From contig NZ_STGA01000004.1 in NCBI RefSeq assembly GCF_005222835.1, forward strand, positions 1-64,000: a stretch of DNA of 64,000 bases. The letters are read 5' to 3'. Under the pieces are notes generated by a model. The model did no database searches. It saw only the letters and a list, made by a program, of their open reading frames with translations, and was not told the origin of the DNA. A program made the position numbers and the translations under genes. Positions within the stretch are counted from its first letter, which is position 1. The number at the start of each line of letters is the position of its first letter. Below, one piece after another: positions 9,145 to 17,818 of this stretch. This DNA comes from Rhizobium sp. FKY42 (GTDB lineage: Bacteria > Pseudomonadota > Alphaproteobacteria > Rhizobiales > Rhizobiaceae).

Positions 9145-9858
9145 TTCCTTCAGGATAGCCGGGATGTCATTGGTTTTTGCCGGATAGCGACAGAGGTCTG
9201 CAATAACGCAAACCTCGCATTCCGGCTTGCGCGCCTTGCAGGTGTAGCGTCCATGCAGGATCAGCCAGTGATGGGCGTGGAACAGGTAATCCTTTGGAAT
9301 GACCCGCAGCAGGTTATCCTCCACTGCATCCGGTGTGGTTCCGGGTGCGAGCTTGATGCGGTTGGCGATGCGAAACACATGCGTATCCACCGCGAGCGTC
9401 GGGATGCCAAAGGCCATGGACATCACGACATTTGCCGTCTTGCGGCCAACACCGGGCAGGCGCATCAGTTCTTCGCGCGTTTTCGGCACCTCGCTGCCAA
9501 ACTCGTCAATAAGCATTTGACAGAGCGCGATGACGTTCTTCGCCTTGTTACGGTAAAGGCCGATCGTCTTGATATGCTCGATGACGCCTTCCTCGCCAAG
9601 CGCCAGCATCTTTTCCGGCGTGTCGGCAATCTGGAACAGCTTGCGCGTGGCGCGATTGACGCCAACATCGGTTGCCTGCGCGGACAGAGCAACGGCCACG
9701 ACAAGAGTGAAGGGGTTTACGTGTTCCAGTTCGCCCTTCGGCTCCGGTCTCTGGACAGAGAAGCGGCGGAAAATTTCTTCCAGTTCCGCCTTGTTGTAGG
9801 CGGTGCGGGCATGTCTGCGGCTTCTCGCCGCGCCATTTGACTTTTGTCTGGTTTGCAT
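9097..9858 (-). CDS. nth: Endonuclease III
   Basis: Base-excision repair DNA glycosylase/AP lyase (253 aa) acting on oxidised pyrimidines. The helix-hairpin-helix LPGVGRKTANVV contains the catalytic lysine K140; the catalytic aspartate is D158 in AVDTHVFR. The C-terminal iron-sulfur cluster cysteines follow the C-x6-C-x2-C-x5-C spacing. The ATG at 9858 gives a normal N-terminus; an in-frame start at 9900 adds 14 residues and overlaps the divergent DUF2244 gene. The gene is convergent with and overlaps the CysZ-like gene. Confidence 0.95.
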   Translation of the reverse strand: MQTRQKSNGAARSRRHARTAYNKAELEEIFRRFSVQRPEPKGELEHVNPFTLVVAVALSAQATDVGVNRATRKLFQIADTPEKMLALGEEGVIEHIKTIGLYRNKAKNVIALCQMLIDEFGSEVPKTREELMRLPGVGRKTANVVMSMAFGIPTLAVDTHVFRIANRIKLAPGTTPDAVEDNLLRVIPKDYLFHAHHWLILHGRYTCKARKPECEVCVIADLCRYPAKTNDIPAILKELPAQMIGASALSEGE

Positions 9859-9908
9859 GTGGATTAGGTTTTTAGAGTTGCCATATGGCTTGTATCGCAA
9901 GGCAGAGG

Positions 9909-10403
9909 ATGGAAGGCAACGTGCAGGCGACAGAAGAACAACCGGTTTTTGCCGCGGAACTCACCCCCTACCGGTCTCTGGGGCCGCGGGGTTTTCGCAT
10001 CATGCTCGCCATCAGCGGCGGCATTTGCATGTTGCATGCGATTTTCTTCCTCGCAACGGGTGCCTGGCCGATCGGGCTTTTCTTCGGTCTAGATTTCCTG
10101 CTGCTCTGGGGTGCATTCTTGTTGAACTACCGTTCCGGGCGGGCCCGCGAAGAGGTGACCGTCTCGCGGACCAGTGTTTCCGTCCGCAAGTTTTCTCCTG
10201 CCGGACGCATGGTGGAGCATAGCTTCAATCCGTTCTGGGCACGGTTTCGGGTGCGTCGTCACCACGAATTCGGGATCACCTCCATGCATCTGACGGGAGA
10301 GGGGCGGCATACCGATGTCGGTTCCTTCCTCAATCCGGATGATCGCGAAAGTTTCGCCAAGGCGTTTCGTGGCGCGCTTGCGACGGTGAAGCAACGGATT
10401 TGA
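9909..10403 (+). CDS. DUF2244 domain membrane protein
   Basis: Protein of 164 aa with two adjacent transmembrane segments (residues about 30-75) followed by a cytosolic domain with R/W-rich strands, typical of DUF2244 (integral membrane protein of unknown role, common in alphaproteobacteria). The start is taken at ATG 9909, about seven bases after an AAGG site; an in-frame ATG at 9885 would add eight residues. Divergent from nth. No function can be assigned. Confidence 0.75.
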   Translation: MEGNVQATEEQPVFAAELTPYRSLGPRGFRIMLAISGGICMLHAIFFLATGAWPIGLFFGLDFLLLWGAFLLNYRSGRAREEVTVSRTSVSVRKFSPAGRMVEHSFNPFWARFRVRRHHEFGITSMHLTGEGRHTDVGSFLNPDDRESFAKAFRGALATVKQRI

Positions 10404-10472
10404 TCGCCGCAAGAATCGGGTGGCAGAAAGGCTCGCTCCGTGGTTTTTTGGTCCGATCAAAAGGACCGAGCC

Positions 10473-11357
10473 ATGAACGCCCTTATGCCTTCCCCCGACG
10501 CCCTCAGCGATATCACGCCCTCTGGCGAGGACTACGCCATCGTCAAGCAGGTCATCGAACTGATTACCCTTGACTATCGTGAACAGCCATCGCTGGACGC
10601 CATCGCAGCTGAACTCGGCCAATCGCCCACGCAATTGCAAAAGGTGTTTACCCGCTGGGCGGGGCTTTCGCCGAAGGCCTTTCTGCAGGCGGTAACGCTG
10701 GATCACGCCAAGCGGCTGCTGCATCAGGAGGAGCTTCCGCTTCTGGAAACCTCTCTGGAAGTAGGGCTTTCCGGGCCCAGCCGTCTTCACGATCTGTTCG
10801 TGACGCATGAGGCCATGAGCCCCGGTGAATGGAAGGCGAAAGGCGGCGGCCTGACGATCCGTTATGGATTTCATCCATCACCCTTTGGTCTGGCGCTGGT
10901 GATGGTCACGGATCGCGGGCTTGCGGGACTGGCCTTCGCGGATGATGAGGGTGGACGTGATGCCTGCTTTTACGACATGGCGCGACGCTGGCCCAATGCA
11001 AATTACGCTGAGGACGCAGACGCGACCGCGCCCTATATTTCACGTGTTTTCGACGCGCGACGGTGGGCCTGCGAAGAGCCGTTGCGCGTGGTTCTCATCG
11101 GCTCGGATTTTCAGATCCGGGTCTGGCAAAGCCTGCTGAAGATTCCTTTCGGGAAAGCTGTCACCTATTCCGATGTGGCCCGCGACATCGGCCAACCGAC
11201 CGCCAGCCGCGCAGTGGGTGCCGCTATTGGTCGCAACCCGATTTCCTTCGTGGTTCCCTGCCATCGGGCCTTGGGCAAAAGTGGCGCGCTGACCGGCTAT
11301 CACTGGGGTCTAACGCGTAAGCGCGCCATTCTCGGCTGGGAAGCGGGGAAGGGGTGA
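10473..11357 (+). CDS. Ada-like regulatory/methylated-DNA-protein cysteine methyltransferase
   Basis: Protein of 294 aa fusing an AraC-type helix-turn-helix region (residues about 25-115) to an O6-methylguanine-DNA methyltransferase domain (about 135-290). The acceptor cysteine is C263 in the VPCHRALGKSG motif. It lacks the N-terminal zinc-binding, phosphotriester-repairing domain of E. coli Ada, so methyl-phosphotriester sensing through that domain is not possible. The ATG at 10473 follows AAGGACCGAG. Expected to repair alkylated guanine and possibly to regulate its own expression. Confidence 0.88.
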   Translation: MNALMPSPDALSDITPSGEDYAIVKQVIELITLDYREQPSLDAIAAELGQSPTQLQKVFTRWAGLSPKAFLQAVTLDHAKRLLHQEELPLLETSLEVGLSGPSRLHDLFVTHEAMSPGEWKAKGGGLTIRYGFHPSPFGLALVMVTDRGLAGLAFADDEGGRDACFYDMARRWPNANYAEDADATAPYISRVFDARRWACEEPLRVVLIGSDFQIRVWQSLLKIPFGKAVTYSDVARDIGQPTASRAVGAAIGRNPISFVVPCHRALGKSGALTGYHWGLTRKRAILGWEAGKG

Positions 11358-11398
11358 AGGAACTTGATGCAGCGGTTCTCTTGTGAGATTATTCGGCA

Positions 11399-11635
11399 AT
11401 GAAGAGTAGTATTGAACTTTCTGACGATATCAGCCGCCGCATCGATCTCTTGGCGGAGCGCTCGCGGCTTACCAGAAGTCAAATCATTGAAGACGCTCTC
11501 GCCAAAGGCCGATCTCTTGCCTGGCAGGAGCGTTGGATAGCGGGAGTTCAATCCGGCCTTGACGAGGCGGACCGTGGAGAGTTCGCATCCGAGGATGAGA
11601 TTTCTCGTGTACTGAACAAGTATGATCCGGTTTGA
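11399..11635 (+). CDS. ParD/CopG-type ribbon-helix-helix antitoxin
   Basis: Small protein of 78 aa. The N-terminal segment SIELSDDISRRIDLLAERSRLTRSQIIEDAL is a ribbon-helix-helix DNA-binding fold, followed by an acidic C-terminal tail suited to wrapping a toxin. Its stop overlaps the start of the downstream ParE-like gene (TTGA), the usual toxin-antitoxin arrangement with the antitoxin first. Expected to neutralise the toxin and repress the operon. Confidence 0.8.
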   Translation: MKSSIELSDDISRRIDLLAERSRLTRSQIIEDALAKGRSLAWQERWIAGVQSGLDEADRGEFASEDEISRVLNKYDPV

Positions 11636-11925
11636 GCGTGAAAATCGTCTGGACGCGGCGTTACCTTCGCGAACTTGAGGCCATCGGTGATTTTGTGGCT
11701 GAGCGCAATCCCCGTGCTGCTACGCGCCTGGTTCGAGAGATCCACTCGCGGATCGAAAAGCTGGTCTCCGACAATCCATTTGCTGGCCGTATTGGAGAGA
11801 TTCCGGGAACGAGGGAACTCGTCATAAGCGGAACGTCTTATATCGTCGCTTACCGTGTTAACGAGGAAGCGGTCGAAATATTGTTTGTTCAACATGGCGC
11901 CAGGGCGTGGCCAGATGAGGTTTAG
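11632..11925 (+). CDS. ParE/RelE-family toxin
   Basis: Basic protein of 97 aa. The pattern VWTRRYLRELEAIGDFVAERNP, an amphipathic helix pair, PFAGRIGEIPGTRELVI and a C-terminal VEILFVQHGAR strand matches the ParE/RelE fold; ParE members poison gyrase. The start is TTG 11632, overlapping the antitoxin stop, or GTG 11638. The 3' end overlaps the convergent regulator gene by 4 bases. Chromosomal type II toxin-antitoxin module; the target is inferred from family. Confidence 0.8.
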   Translation: MSVKIVWTRRYLRELEAIGDFVAERNPRAATRLVREIHSRIEKLVSDNPFAGRIGEIPGTRELVISGTSYIVAYRVNEEAVEILFVQHGARAWPDEV

Positions 11926-12896
11926 CCTTTAGTGAGCAATGCCCGAGCCGCTCCTTCATCGGTAATCAGCGTATTGCAGCCGATGCGGCGGATGGTGGCA
12001 AGAATGGCATGGGCTCGATGGGCCCCGCCCGAGGATAGCACGATGTGCTTTGCTTTCTTCAAAGTATCCAGATCGACCGACATGACCCGCTGGTTGATGG
12101 GATGATTGATCGTGCGCCCCTCGGCGTCCAGAAAATTAAACATGGTATCGCAGACGCAGCCGGCTTCAATCAGATCCTCAAGCTCACTCTTCGAGATGAA
12201 GCCCTCTGATAGCGATGTTGAGTGCGGGCCGATATCGCCGCAAGAAACGATAGCAAGATCAAGGTTTTCGGCGAGATCGTAAATCGTTTTCAGGCCGCAT
12301 TGCTCAATCAGGGCGCGCTTGGTCTGGACGGAATCCACCAAAAGCGGCGCAAGGAACATGTAGCATTCCGCCCCCAATTGGCTGGCAAGGCGCCAAGTAT
12401 AGTCGATGGGGTTGGTCTGATGCACGGCAACGATGCCGCCCAGAAGCGAGACGACCTTGCAGTTCTCCCGCCGCGGCGGGCGAAAGCCGGAAAGCGAAGC
12501 GGTCATGGTGCGGCCCCATCCGACGCCGATGGTCATGTCGTCTGCCACGACTTCCGTCAGGAAGTGGCCAAGCGCCAGACCTACCGCCTTTGCAATGCCA
12601 CCCGCATCGGATCGATCCGGGGCGGGAACGACAATGGCCTCATCCAGACCGAACGCTTTCTCAAGCTTCACGGCAAGTTCGACACAGTCATCGATCCCTT
12701 CGCTGATCCAGATCTGCACCTCGGAGCGTTTCAGTGCCTCATCCAGCATGCGAATGACGGTGGAGCGGCTGATGCCGAGTTTTTCTGCCACATCCTTCTG
12801 TGTAAGGCCCTGATTGTAATAGAGCCACGCGGCGCGCAACCGAAGGGATGCCGCTTCCGAATAGGCCTGATGTGTTTCGCGTCTGAGCTTTGCCAC
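11922..12896 (-). CDS. SorC-family sugar-binding transcriptional regulator
   Basis: Regulator of about 324 aa. An N-terminal helix-turn-helix (GLTQKDVAEKLGISRSTVIRML) is followed by a SorC/DeoR-type sugar-binding domain. GTG 12896 gives the family-typical AKLRRETHQAYSEAASLRLR start; a TTG at 12932 would add twelve residues and has a weak AGG site. The gene is divergent from transaldolase, and three CAAATGT copies lie in the shared 167-bp region, so it probably controls tal and itself in response to a phosphosugar. Confidence 0.85.
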   Translation of the reverse strand: MAKLRRETHQAYSEAASLRLRAAWLYYNQGLTQKDVAEKLGISRSTVIRMLDEALKRSEVQIWISEGIDDCVELAVKLEKAFGLDEAIVVPAPDRSDAGGIAKAVGLALGHFLTEVVADDMTIGVGWGRTMTASLSGFRPPRRENCKVVSLLGGIVAVHQTNPIDYTWRLASQLGAECYMFLAPLLVDSVQTKRALIEQCGLKTIYDLAENLDLAIVSCGDIGPHSTSLSEGFISKSELEDLIEAGCVCDTMFNFLDAEGRTINHPINQRVMSVDLDTLKKAKHIVLSSGGAHRAHAILATIRRIGCNTLITDEGAARALLTKG

Positions 12897-12950
12897 TGCT
12901 TCCGCTGTTTTCCATTGGTGAAACCGTCGCAATTATCGGCCTGCGTGAAA

Positions 12951-13046
12951 CAAATGTCAAATCGATTGAGCAAATGTCTTGACTTATGAGGTGCACAGCG
13001 CACATAGTAAGCTCATGGGAGAGCAAACTCTCCGACCGCAAATGTT
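12951..13046. promoter_or_regulatory. Candidate SorC-type operators and tal promoter
   Basis: CAAATGTC occurs at 12951-12958 and 12971-12978, exactly two helical turns apart, and CAAATGTT at 13039-13046. A possible promoter facing tal is TTGACT (12979-12984), 18 bases, then CATAGT (13003-13008). The direct repeats overlap the -35 side, which suits control by the divergent SorC-family regulator. No footprint is known to me; this is pattern evidence only. Confidence 0.4.
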
Positions 13047-13063
13047 AGCGTTAGGAACATCGG

Positions 13064-14023
13064 ATGGCATCCAAACTTGAACAACTGCGCGCCATGACCA
13101 CGGTGGTCGCCGATACGGGCGATATCGAGGCAGTTGCGCGTCTGAAGCCGGTGGATTGCACCACCAATCCCACGATCGTGCTCAAGGCGCTTGGCACTCC
13201 GGCTTTCGCCGACAAGGTCAAGGAAGCGATTAGCTGGGGCAAGAGCCAGAACGGATCTTCCGATGCTGTGGTGGCTGCCGTTGCCGATCGTCTGGCCATC
13301 TCCGTCGGTGCGGCCCTGGCTGAGCTGGTGCCGGGTCGCGTTTCCACGGAAGTCGATGCAGACCTTTCTTTCGACACCGAGGCCTCAATTGCGAAGGCGC
13401 ATGGTATCATTGCCGCCTACAAGGAACGCGGCATCGAGCGGGATCGCATCCTGATCAAGCTTGCTTCCACCTGGGAAGGCATCAAGGCGGCGGAAGTGCT
13501 GCAGACGGAAGGCATTGACTGCAACCTGACGCTTCTGTTCTCCAAGGCTCAGGCCATTGCCTGCGCCGATGCCAAGGTATTTCTGATTTCGCCATTCGTT
13601 GGCCGTATTCTCGATTGGTACAAGAAATCGACCGGTCAGGAATACACATCGGAAACCGATCCGGGCGTTATCTCGGTGCGGCAGATCTACAACTACTACA
13701 AAGCCAATGACATCAAGACGATCGTCATGGGTGCCTCCTTCCGCAATGCAGGCGAAATCGAGGCTCTGGCCGGTTGCGACCGTCTGACAATCAGTCCGGC
13801 GCTGCTGGATGAGTTGGATAAGGCAGAAGGCACCCTGGAACGGAAGCTTTCGCCGGACAACATCACTGAAGATGCGTTCCAGCCGATCGACGAGAAGAAG
13901 TTCCGCTGGATGCTGAACGAGGACGCCATGGCAACGGAAAAGTTGTCTGAAGGCATTCGCCTGTTTGCCAAGGATCTCGTTGCCCTGCGCGAAATGGTGA
14001 AGAAGGAACTGGCTGCCGCCTGA
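13064..14023 (+). CDS. tal: Transaldolase (TalB type)
   Basis: Cytoplasmic pentose-phosphate enzyme (319 aa) transferring dihydroxyacetone units between sedoheptulose-7-phosphate and glyceraldehyde-3-phosphate. The Schiff-base lysine is K132 in [12 protein letters not shown], the same number as in E. coli TalB, and the [14 protein letters not shown]-terminal segment is diagnostic. It would recycle pentose phosphates from the xylose and polyol pathways in this window. Divergent from a sugar-binding regulator. Confidence 0.95.
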   Translation: MASKLEQLRAMTTVVADTGDIEAVARLKPVDCTTNPTIVLKALGTPAFADKVKEAISWGKSQNGSSDAVVAAVADRLAISVGAALAELVPGRVSTEVDADLSFDTEASIAKAHGIIAAYKERGIERDRILIKLASTWEGIKAAEVLQTEGIDCNLTLLFSKAQAIACADAKVFLISPFVGRILDWYKKSTGQEYTSETDPGVISVRQIYNYYKANDIKTIVMGASFRNAGEIEALAGCDRLTISPALLDELDKAEGTLERKLSPDNITEDAFQPIDEKKFRWMLNEDAMATEKLSEGIRLFAKDLVALREMVKKELAAA

Positions 14024-14048
14024 CCTCCGCGATAGCCATGCATGAGAG

Positions 14049-14080
14049 AACGGCTCGCTCCCAGGCGGGCCGTTCTTTAT
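14049..14080 (+). terminator. Terminator between tal and sitD
   Basis: AACGGC (14049-14054) pairs with GCCGTT (14069-14074), extended by partial pairing inside, and is followed by CTTTAT. It sits between convergent tal and sitD, so it may act in both directions. Confidence 0.6.
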
Positions 14081-14916
14081 GCCTCGGAGAGCGAACGGGT
14101 TTGCAGCGTGTTGCGCAGGAAGGCCAGGATGAACACCACCGTCATCAGCAGAACAATGGTGGGTGCTGGTGCGCTATCGATGAAGAAGCTCGCATAGATG
14201 CCCACGAATGAGCAGCCGAATGCGACGCCAACAGATGTCAGAAGCATGGTGTGGAACCGACGCGTCATCAGAAAGGCGATTGCACCCGGAGCGACCAGAA
14301 AGGCGACCGCGAGAATGATGCCAACGGCTGTCAGCGCGCCTACAACTGTCAGAGACAGGACCGTCAGCAAGCCGTAATGCAGTACGGTCACTGGAAGGCC
14401 GATCGCCTTGGCATGTTGGGCATCGAAGGCGTGCAGCAGCAGGTCCTTTCGCAAAACGCCTAGAAAGAGCGTTGCGGCCAGAGCGATCAATCCGGATTGT
14501 AGAAGGTCGGCAGGCCCAATGCCCAGCATGTCACCGAACAGGATATGATCGAGATGCACGTCGCTTTTCACAGCGACATACATGACAAGACCCAGCCCGA
14601 ACATGCCGGAAAAGACGATGCCGAGCACGGTGTCTTCCTTGATGCGACTGTTTTCCTTGATGAAACCGGTGCCGATGGCGCAAATAAGCCCTGCCACGAA
14701 AGCCCCGAGCGCGAGCGGCAGGGAGAGCATGTAGGCCAGAACCACACCCGGAAGAACGGCGTGGGAGACTGCATCTCCCATCAGCGACCAGCCCTTCAGC
14801 ACCAGAAAACAGGACAGCATGGCCATGGGAACGCTGATCATCAGCGTGACCAAAAAAGCATTCTGCATGAAGGGAAGCTGGAAGGGCAGGATGGCCCATT
14901 CAAGAAGCTCGCTCAT
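14077..14916 (-). CDS. sitD: Manganese/iron ABC transporter permease SitD
   Basis: ABC-3 family permease (279 aa) with about eight hydrophobic helices. The GWSLMGDAVSHAVLPGVVLAY stretch is the family hallmark of metal permeases. It forms the channel with SitC for periplasmic Mn(II) delivered by SitA. Its ATG overlaps the sitC stop (ATGA), showing coupling. Last gene of sitABCD. Confidence 0.92.
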   Translation of the reverse strand: MSELLEWAILPFQLPFMQNAFLVTLMISVPMAMLSCFLVLKGWSLMGDAVSHAVLPGVVLAYMLSLPLALGAFVAGLICAIGTGFIKENSRIKEDTVLGIVFSGMFGLGLVMYVAVKSDVHLDHILFGDMLGIGPADLLQSGLIALAATLFLGVLRKDLLLHAFDAQHAKAIGLPVTVLHYGLLTVLSLTVVGALTAVGIILAVAFLVAPGAIAFLMTRRFHTMLLTSVGVAFGCSFVGIYASFFIDSAPAPTIVLLMTVVFILAFLRNTLQTRSLSEA

Positions 14917-15773
14917 GCCGCCTCCTGCAGGGTCAGTTTCCGGCGTCTACGGGCTGCCAGCACGCCATGTTTGGGCGCGAACACGAAGGCTGCCAGGAAG
15001 ATCAGGGTTTGCAGCACGACGATGATGCCGCCCGTTGCGCCATTGAGGAAATAGCTGGCATAGGCACCTACAAAGCTCGTTATGGCGCCGATACCGGCGG
15101 CCATGGCAATCAGTTTCTCAAAGCGGTCGGTCAGGAGATAAGCGGTCGCACCGGGCGTGACCACCATTGCAACGACGAGGAAGGCGCCCACTGTTTGGAG
15201 AGCGGCGACCGTGGATGCGGCCAGCAGCGTGAAGAACAGCACTTTCAGCAGGTCCGGTCTCAAGCCAATGGTGCGCGCGTGGTTCTCATCAAAGAAGGCC
15301 ACCATCAGATCCTTCCATTTCAGGGTCAGGATCACAAGGCTGATGCCGCCGATCAGCAGTAATTGCAGCTTGTCTTCCGGCGTGATGGCCAGAATATTGC
15401 CGAGCACGATGGTTTGAATGTTCACCGAGGTCGGCGAGAGCGACACCATGAACAGGCCAAGCCCGAAGAAAGACGTAAAGATCAGTCCGATGATCGCATC
15501 TTCCTTCAATCGTGTGCGCTGATTAAGGAAGAGCATGGCACCGGCCGCCAGTCCGCCGGACAGAAAGGCACCGAGCGCGAAGGGAAGGCCCAGCATATAG
15601 GCACCTGCCACACCGGGCACAATGGCATGGGACAGGGCATCGCCTATGAGCGACCAGCCTTTGAGCATGAGGTAGGCCGACAGAAAGCCGCAGACGCCAC
15701 CGACCAGCGCGCTGACCCAGATGGCGTCCAGCATGTAGCTGTAGGTGAAGGGTTCAAGAAGCGTCTGAAACAT
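14913..15773 (-). CDS. sitC: Manganese/iron ABC transporter permease SitC
   Basis: ABC-3 permease (286 aa), paralogous to SitD, with [21 protein letters not shown] near residue 40. The start is ATG 15773 ([20 protein letters not shown]); a longer reading frame to 15851 lies inside sitB and is rejected. It overlaps the sitB end by 20 bases and sitD by 4, a compact operon. The C-terminus is Arg/Lys-rich and cytosolic. Confidence 0.92.
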   Translation of the reverse strand: MFQTLLEPFTYSYMLDAIWVSALVGGVCGFLSAYLMLKGWSLIGDALSHAIVPGVAGAYMLGLPFALGAFLSGGLAAGAMLFLNQRTRLKEDAIIGLIFTSFFGLGLFMVSLSPTSVNIQTIVLGNILAITPEDKLQLLLIGGISLVILTLKWKDLMVAFFDENHARTIGLRPDLLKVLFFTLLAASTVAALQTVGAFLVVAMVVTPGATAYLLTDRFEKLIAMAAGIGAITSFVGAYASYFLNGATGGIIVVLQTLIFLAAFVFAPKHGVLAARRRRKLTLQEAA

Positions 15774-16689
15774 GCGTCGCTTCCTGCTTCTGTTCACTCT
15801 TTTCCGGCGGGGCGGGTGGCTTTCTAACGAGCTTTCCTGCGTCCTTGCCATAGGTTACGTAGGGGCGTTCATCATCGGTGATGACACGTACATGGCGCGC
15901 ATCATCGTCGTCATGCAGGTCTGCGCCGCCGAGAATGAAATGCCGCAAGACCCCGCCGAACGCCTTTTCCAGATTGGTTTCGTTGAACGTGTCCTCGGTG
16001 CGTCCATGGGCGATGACCGTGCCTTTCACGAAGACAGTGCGGTCGCAAAAATCAGGAACGCTGCCGAGGTTATGGGTTGAGACCAACATGATACGTCCCT
16101 CATCCCGCAGGGACTTCAGAAGTGCGATAATCTGTTCCTCGGTAGTGACATCCACGCCGGTAAAGGGCTCGTCCAGCAGGATGACCTGACCTTCCTGCGC
16201 CAGTGCGCGGGCAAGGAAAACGCGTTTGCGCTGACCGCCCGAAAGTTCACCGATCTGGCGCTTGCGAAAGGCCTCCATGTTGACCCGCCGTAGCGCTTCC
16301 GTCACCATGTCCTTGTCGCGGCGAGAGGGAATACGCAGGAAATTCATGTGGCCGTAGCGCCCCATCATCACCACGTCTTCCACAAGAACCGGGAAGTTCC
16401 AATCCACCTCCTCCGCCTGCGGAACATAGGCAACCAGGTTCTGCTTCAGTGCCTGCCTGGCCGGCATGCCCAGCATGTCCACCTGACCCTCCGCCAGACC
16501 GACAAAGCCCATGATGGCCTTGAACAGCGTGGATTTTCCGGCGCCGTTCACGCCGACGAGTGCCGTGATGGTGCCTTTGGGAATGGTAAAGCTTGCATCG
16601 CGCAGCGCCACATGGCCGTTCTTGTAGGCGACCGTCACATGGCTGACCGACAGCCCCGCGCTGAAGCGCTTCGATTTGCCCATCATCAT
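15754..16689 (-). CDS. sitB: Manganese/iron ABC transporter ATP-binding protein SitB
   Basis: ATPase (311 aa) of the metal-type ABC family. Walker A is GVNGAGKST, the signature [15 protein letters not shown], Walker B VILLDEP, and the H-loop STH. A roughly 60-residue C-terminal extension rich in Asp, Lys and Pro follows the nucleotide-binding domain. It overlaps sitA by 4 bases (16686-16689). Two or three consecutive Met codons at the N-terminus leave the exact start slightly ambiguous. Confidence 0.92.
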   Translation of the reverse strand: MMMGKSKRFSAGLSVSHVTVAYKNGHVALRDASFTIPKGTITALVGVNGAGKSTLFKAIMGFVGLAEGQVDMLGMPARQALKQNLVAYVPQAEEVDWNFPVLVEDVVMMGRYGHMNFLRIPSRRDKDMVTEALRRVNMEAFRKRQIGELSGGQRKRVFLARALAQEGQVILLDEPFTGVDVTTEEQIIALLKSLRDEGRIMLVSTHNLGSVPDFCDRTVFVKGTVIAHGRTEDTFNETNLEKAFGGVLRHFILGGADLHDDDDARHVRVITDDERPYVTYGKDAGKLVRKPPAPPEKSEQKQEATHVSDAS

Positions 16690-17576
16690 GGTGCAAGCCC
16701 TTTCGCGATGGTGCTGGTGGTGACCTTCAAGAGGTCGAGATAGGTCGGAACAGGGCCGTTCGCTTCGCTCAGAGAATCCACATAGAGGACACCGCCATAA
16801 CGGGCGCCCGTTTCGCGGGCGACTTGCTTTGCGGGATCGGGCGACACTGTGCTTTCCGAGAAGACGACGCCGATCTTGTTGGCTTTGACCGCATCGATGA
16901 CCGCCTTGACCTGCTGCGGCGTGCCCTGACTGTCGGCATTCACCGGCCAGAGGTAAAGTTCCTTCATGCCGAAATCGCGGGCCAGATACGAGAATGCACC
17001 TTCGCTTGTGACGAGCCAGCGGTTGTTTTCCGGCAGCTTCGACAAGGTATCGCGCATCGGTTGAACAGCAGCGCGGATCTGGTCGCTATAGGCCTTGGCG
17101 TTCTTGTTGTAGGTCTCAGCATTCGCCGGATCGATGCCAACCAGCGCCTTGCGAATATTCTCCACATAGATCAGCGCATTTTCCGGCGACATCCAGGCAT
17201 GCGGGTTTGGCTTGCCCTGATAGGCTCCGCCAGCAATCGCCATGGGAGTGACCCCGTCCGATACGGTGACGCTCGGTACCTTGCCGAGATTAACCAGGAA
17301 TTTTTCGAACCATTGTTCCAGATTGAGGCCGTTGCGCAGAACCAGGTCTGCATCTCTTGCGCGCAAAATGTCGCGGGGGGTCGGTTGATAATTATGGATC
17401 TCCGCACCGGGCTTGGTGATGCTTTCCACATCGGCTGCATCGCCTGCAACGTTGCGGGCCATATCCGCGATGATGGTGAAGGTCGTCACCACTTTCGGCT
17501 TTTCGGCAGCGTGGCTGCTGGCGGCAAGCATCGAGAAAACAAGGCAGAGAGGCACGGCAAGGCGGAACAGAGACAC
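16686..17576 (-). CDS. sitA: Manganese/iron ABC transporter binding protein SitA
   Basis: Periplasmic cluster 9 metal-binding protein (296 aa) with a signal peptide ending at ASSHA (residue about 23). The four expected metal ligands are visible: H61 (EIHNYQP), H126 (NPHAWM), E192 (SEGAF) and D267 (YVDSLS), the HHED set of Mn/Fe-type proteins. The start codon is GTG. First gene of sitABCD and preceded by two Mur-like inverted repeats. Confidence 0.93.
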   Translation of the reverse strand: MSLFRLAVPLCLVFSMLAASSHAAEKPKVVTTFTIIADMARNVAGDAADVESITKPGAEIHNYQPTPRDILRARDADLVLRNGLNLEQWFEKFLVNLGKVPSVTVSDGVTPMAIAGGAYQGKPNPHAWMSPENALIYVENIRKALVGIDPANAETYNKNAKAYSDQIRAAVQPMRDTLSKLPENNRWLVTSEGAFSYLARDFGMKELYLWPVNADSQGTPQQVKAVIDAVKANKIGVVFSESTVSPDPAKQVARETGARYGGVLYVDSLSEANGPVPTYLDLLKVTTSTIAKGLAP

Positions 17577-17592
17577 GGTATCGGATCCTTAT

Positions 17593-17660
17593 TGCAAATG
17601 GTTCGCATTACAATGTAGCGGCATAACTTCAAGTGTCAATGCTATTGCAAATCACTTGCA
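17593..17660. promoter_or_regulatory. Two Mur/Fur-like inverted repeats upstream of sitA
   Basis: TGCAA-N5-TCGCA at 17593-17607 and the perfect TGCAA-N5-TTGCA at 17646-17660 share one 15-bp architecture. Rhizobial sit operons are known to be repressed by the manganese-responsive Fur homologue Mur through paired upstream sites. These boxes lie 17 and 70 bp before the sitA start, where repression would be expected. They also precede the divergent gene at 17819. Confidence 0.6.
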
Positions 17661-17818
17661 TCAAGCCATCGGCTTACGTGTTCTGTTTCGAATTGATGCA
17701 TCGTCAGGCTGTGGATTGCGGGCCCGTATTAAAGCTTCTTCAAGAGTAATGATGGAGGATGCCTCGTCTCGAGATTTGTATTGCGTCGATTGGAGTTAAG
17801 CATGCCGGAGTGCCGGGC

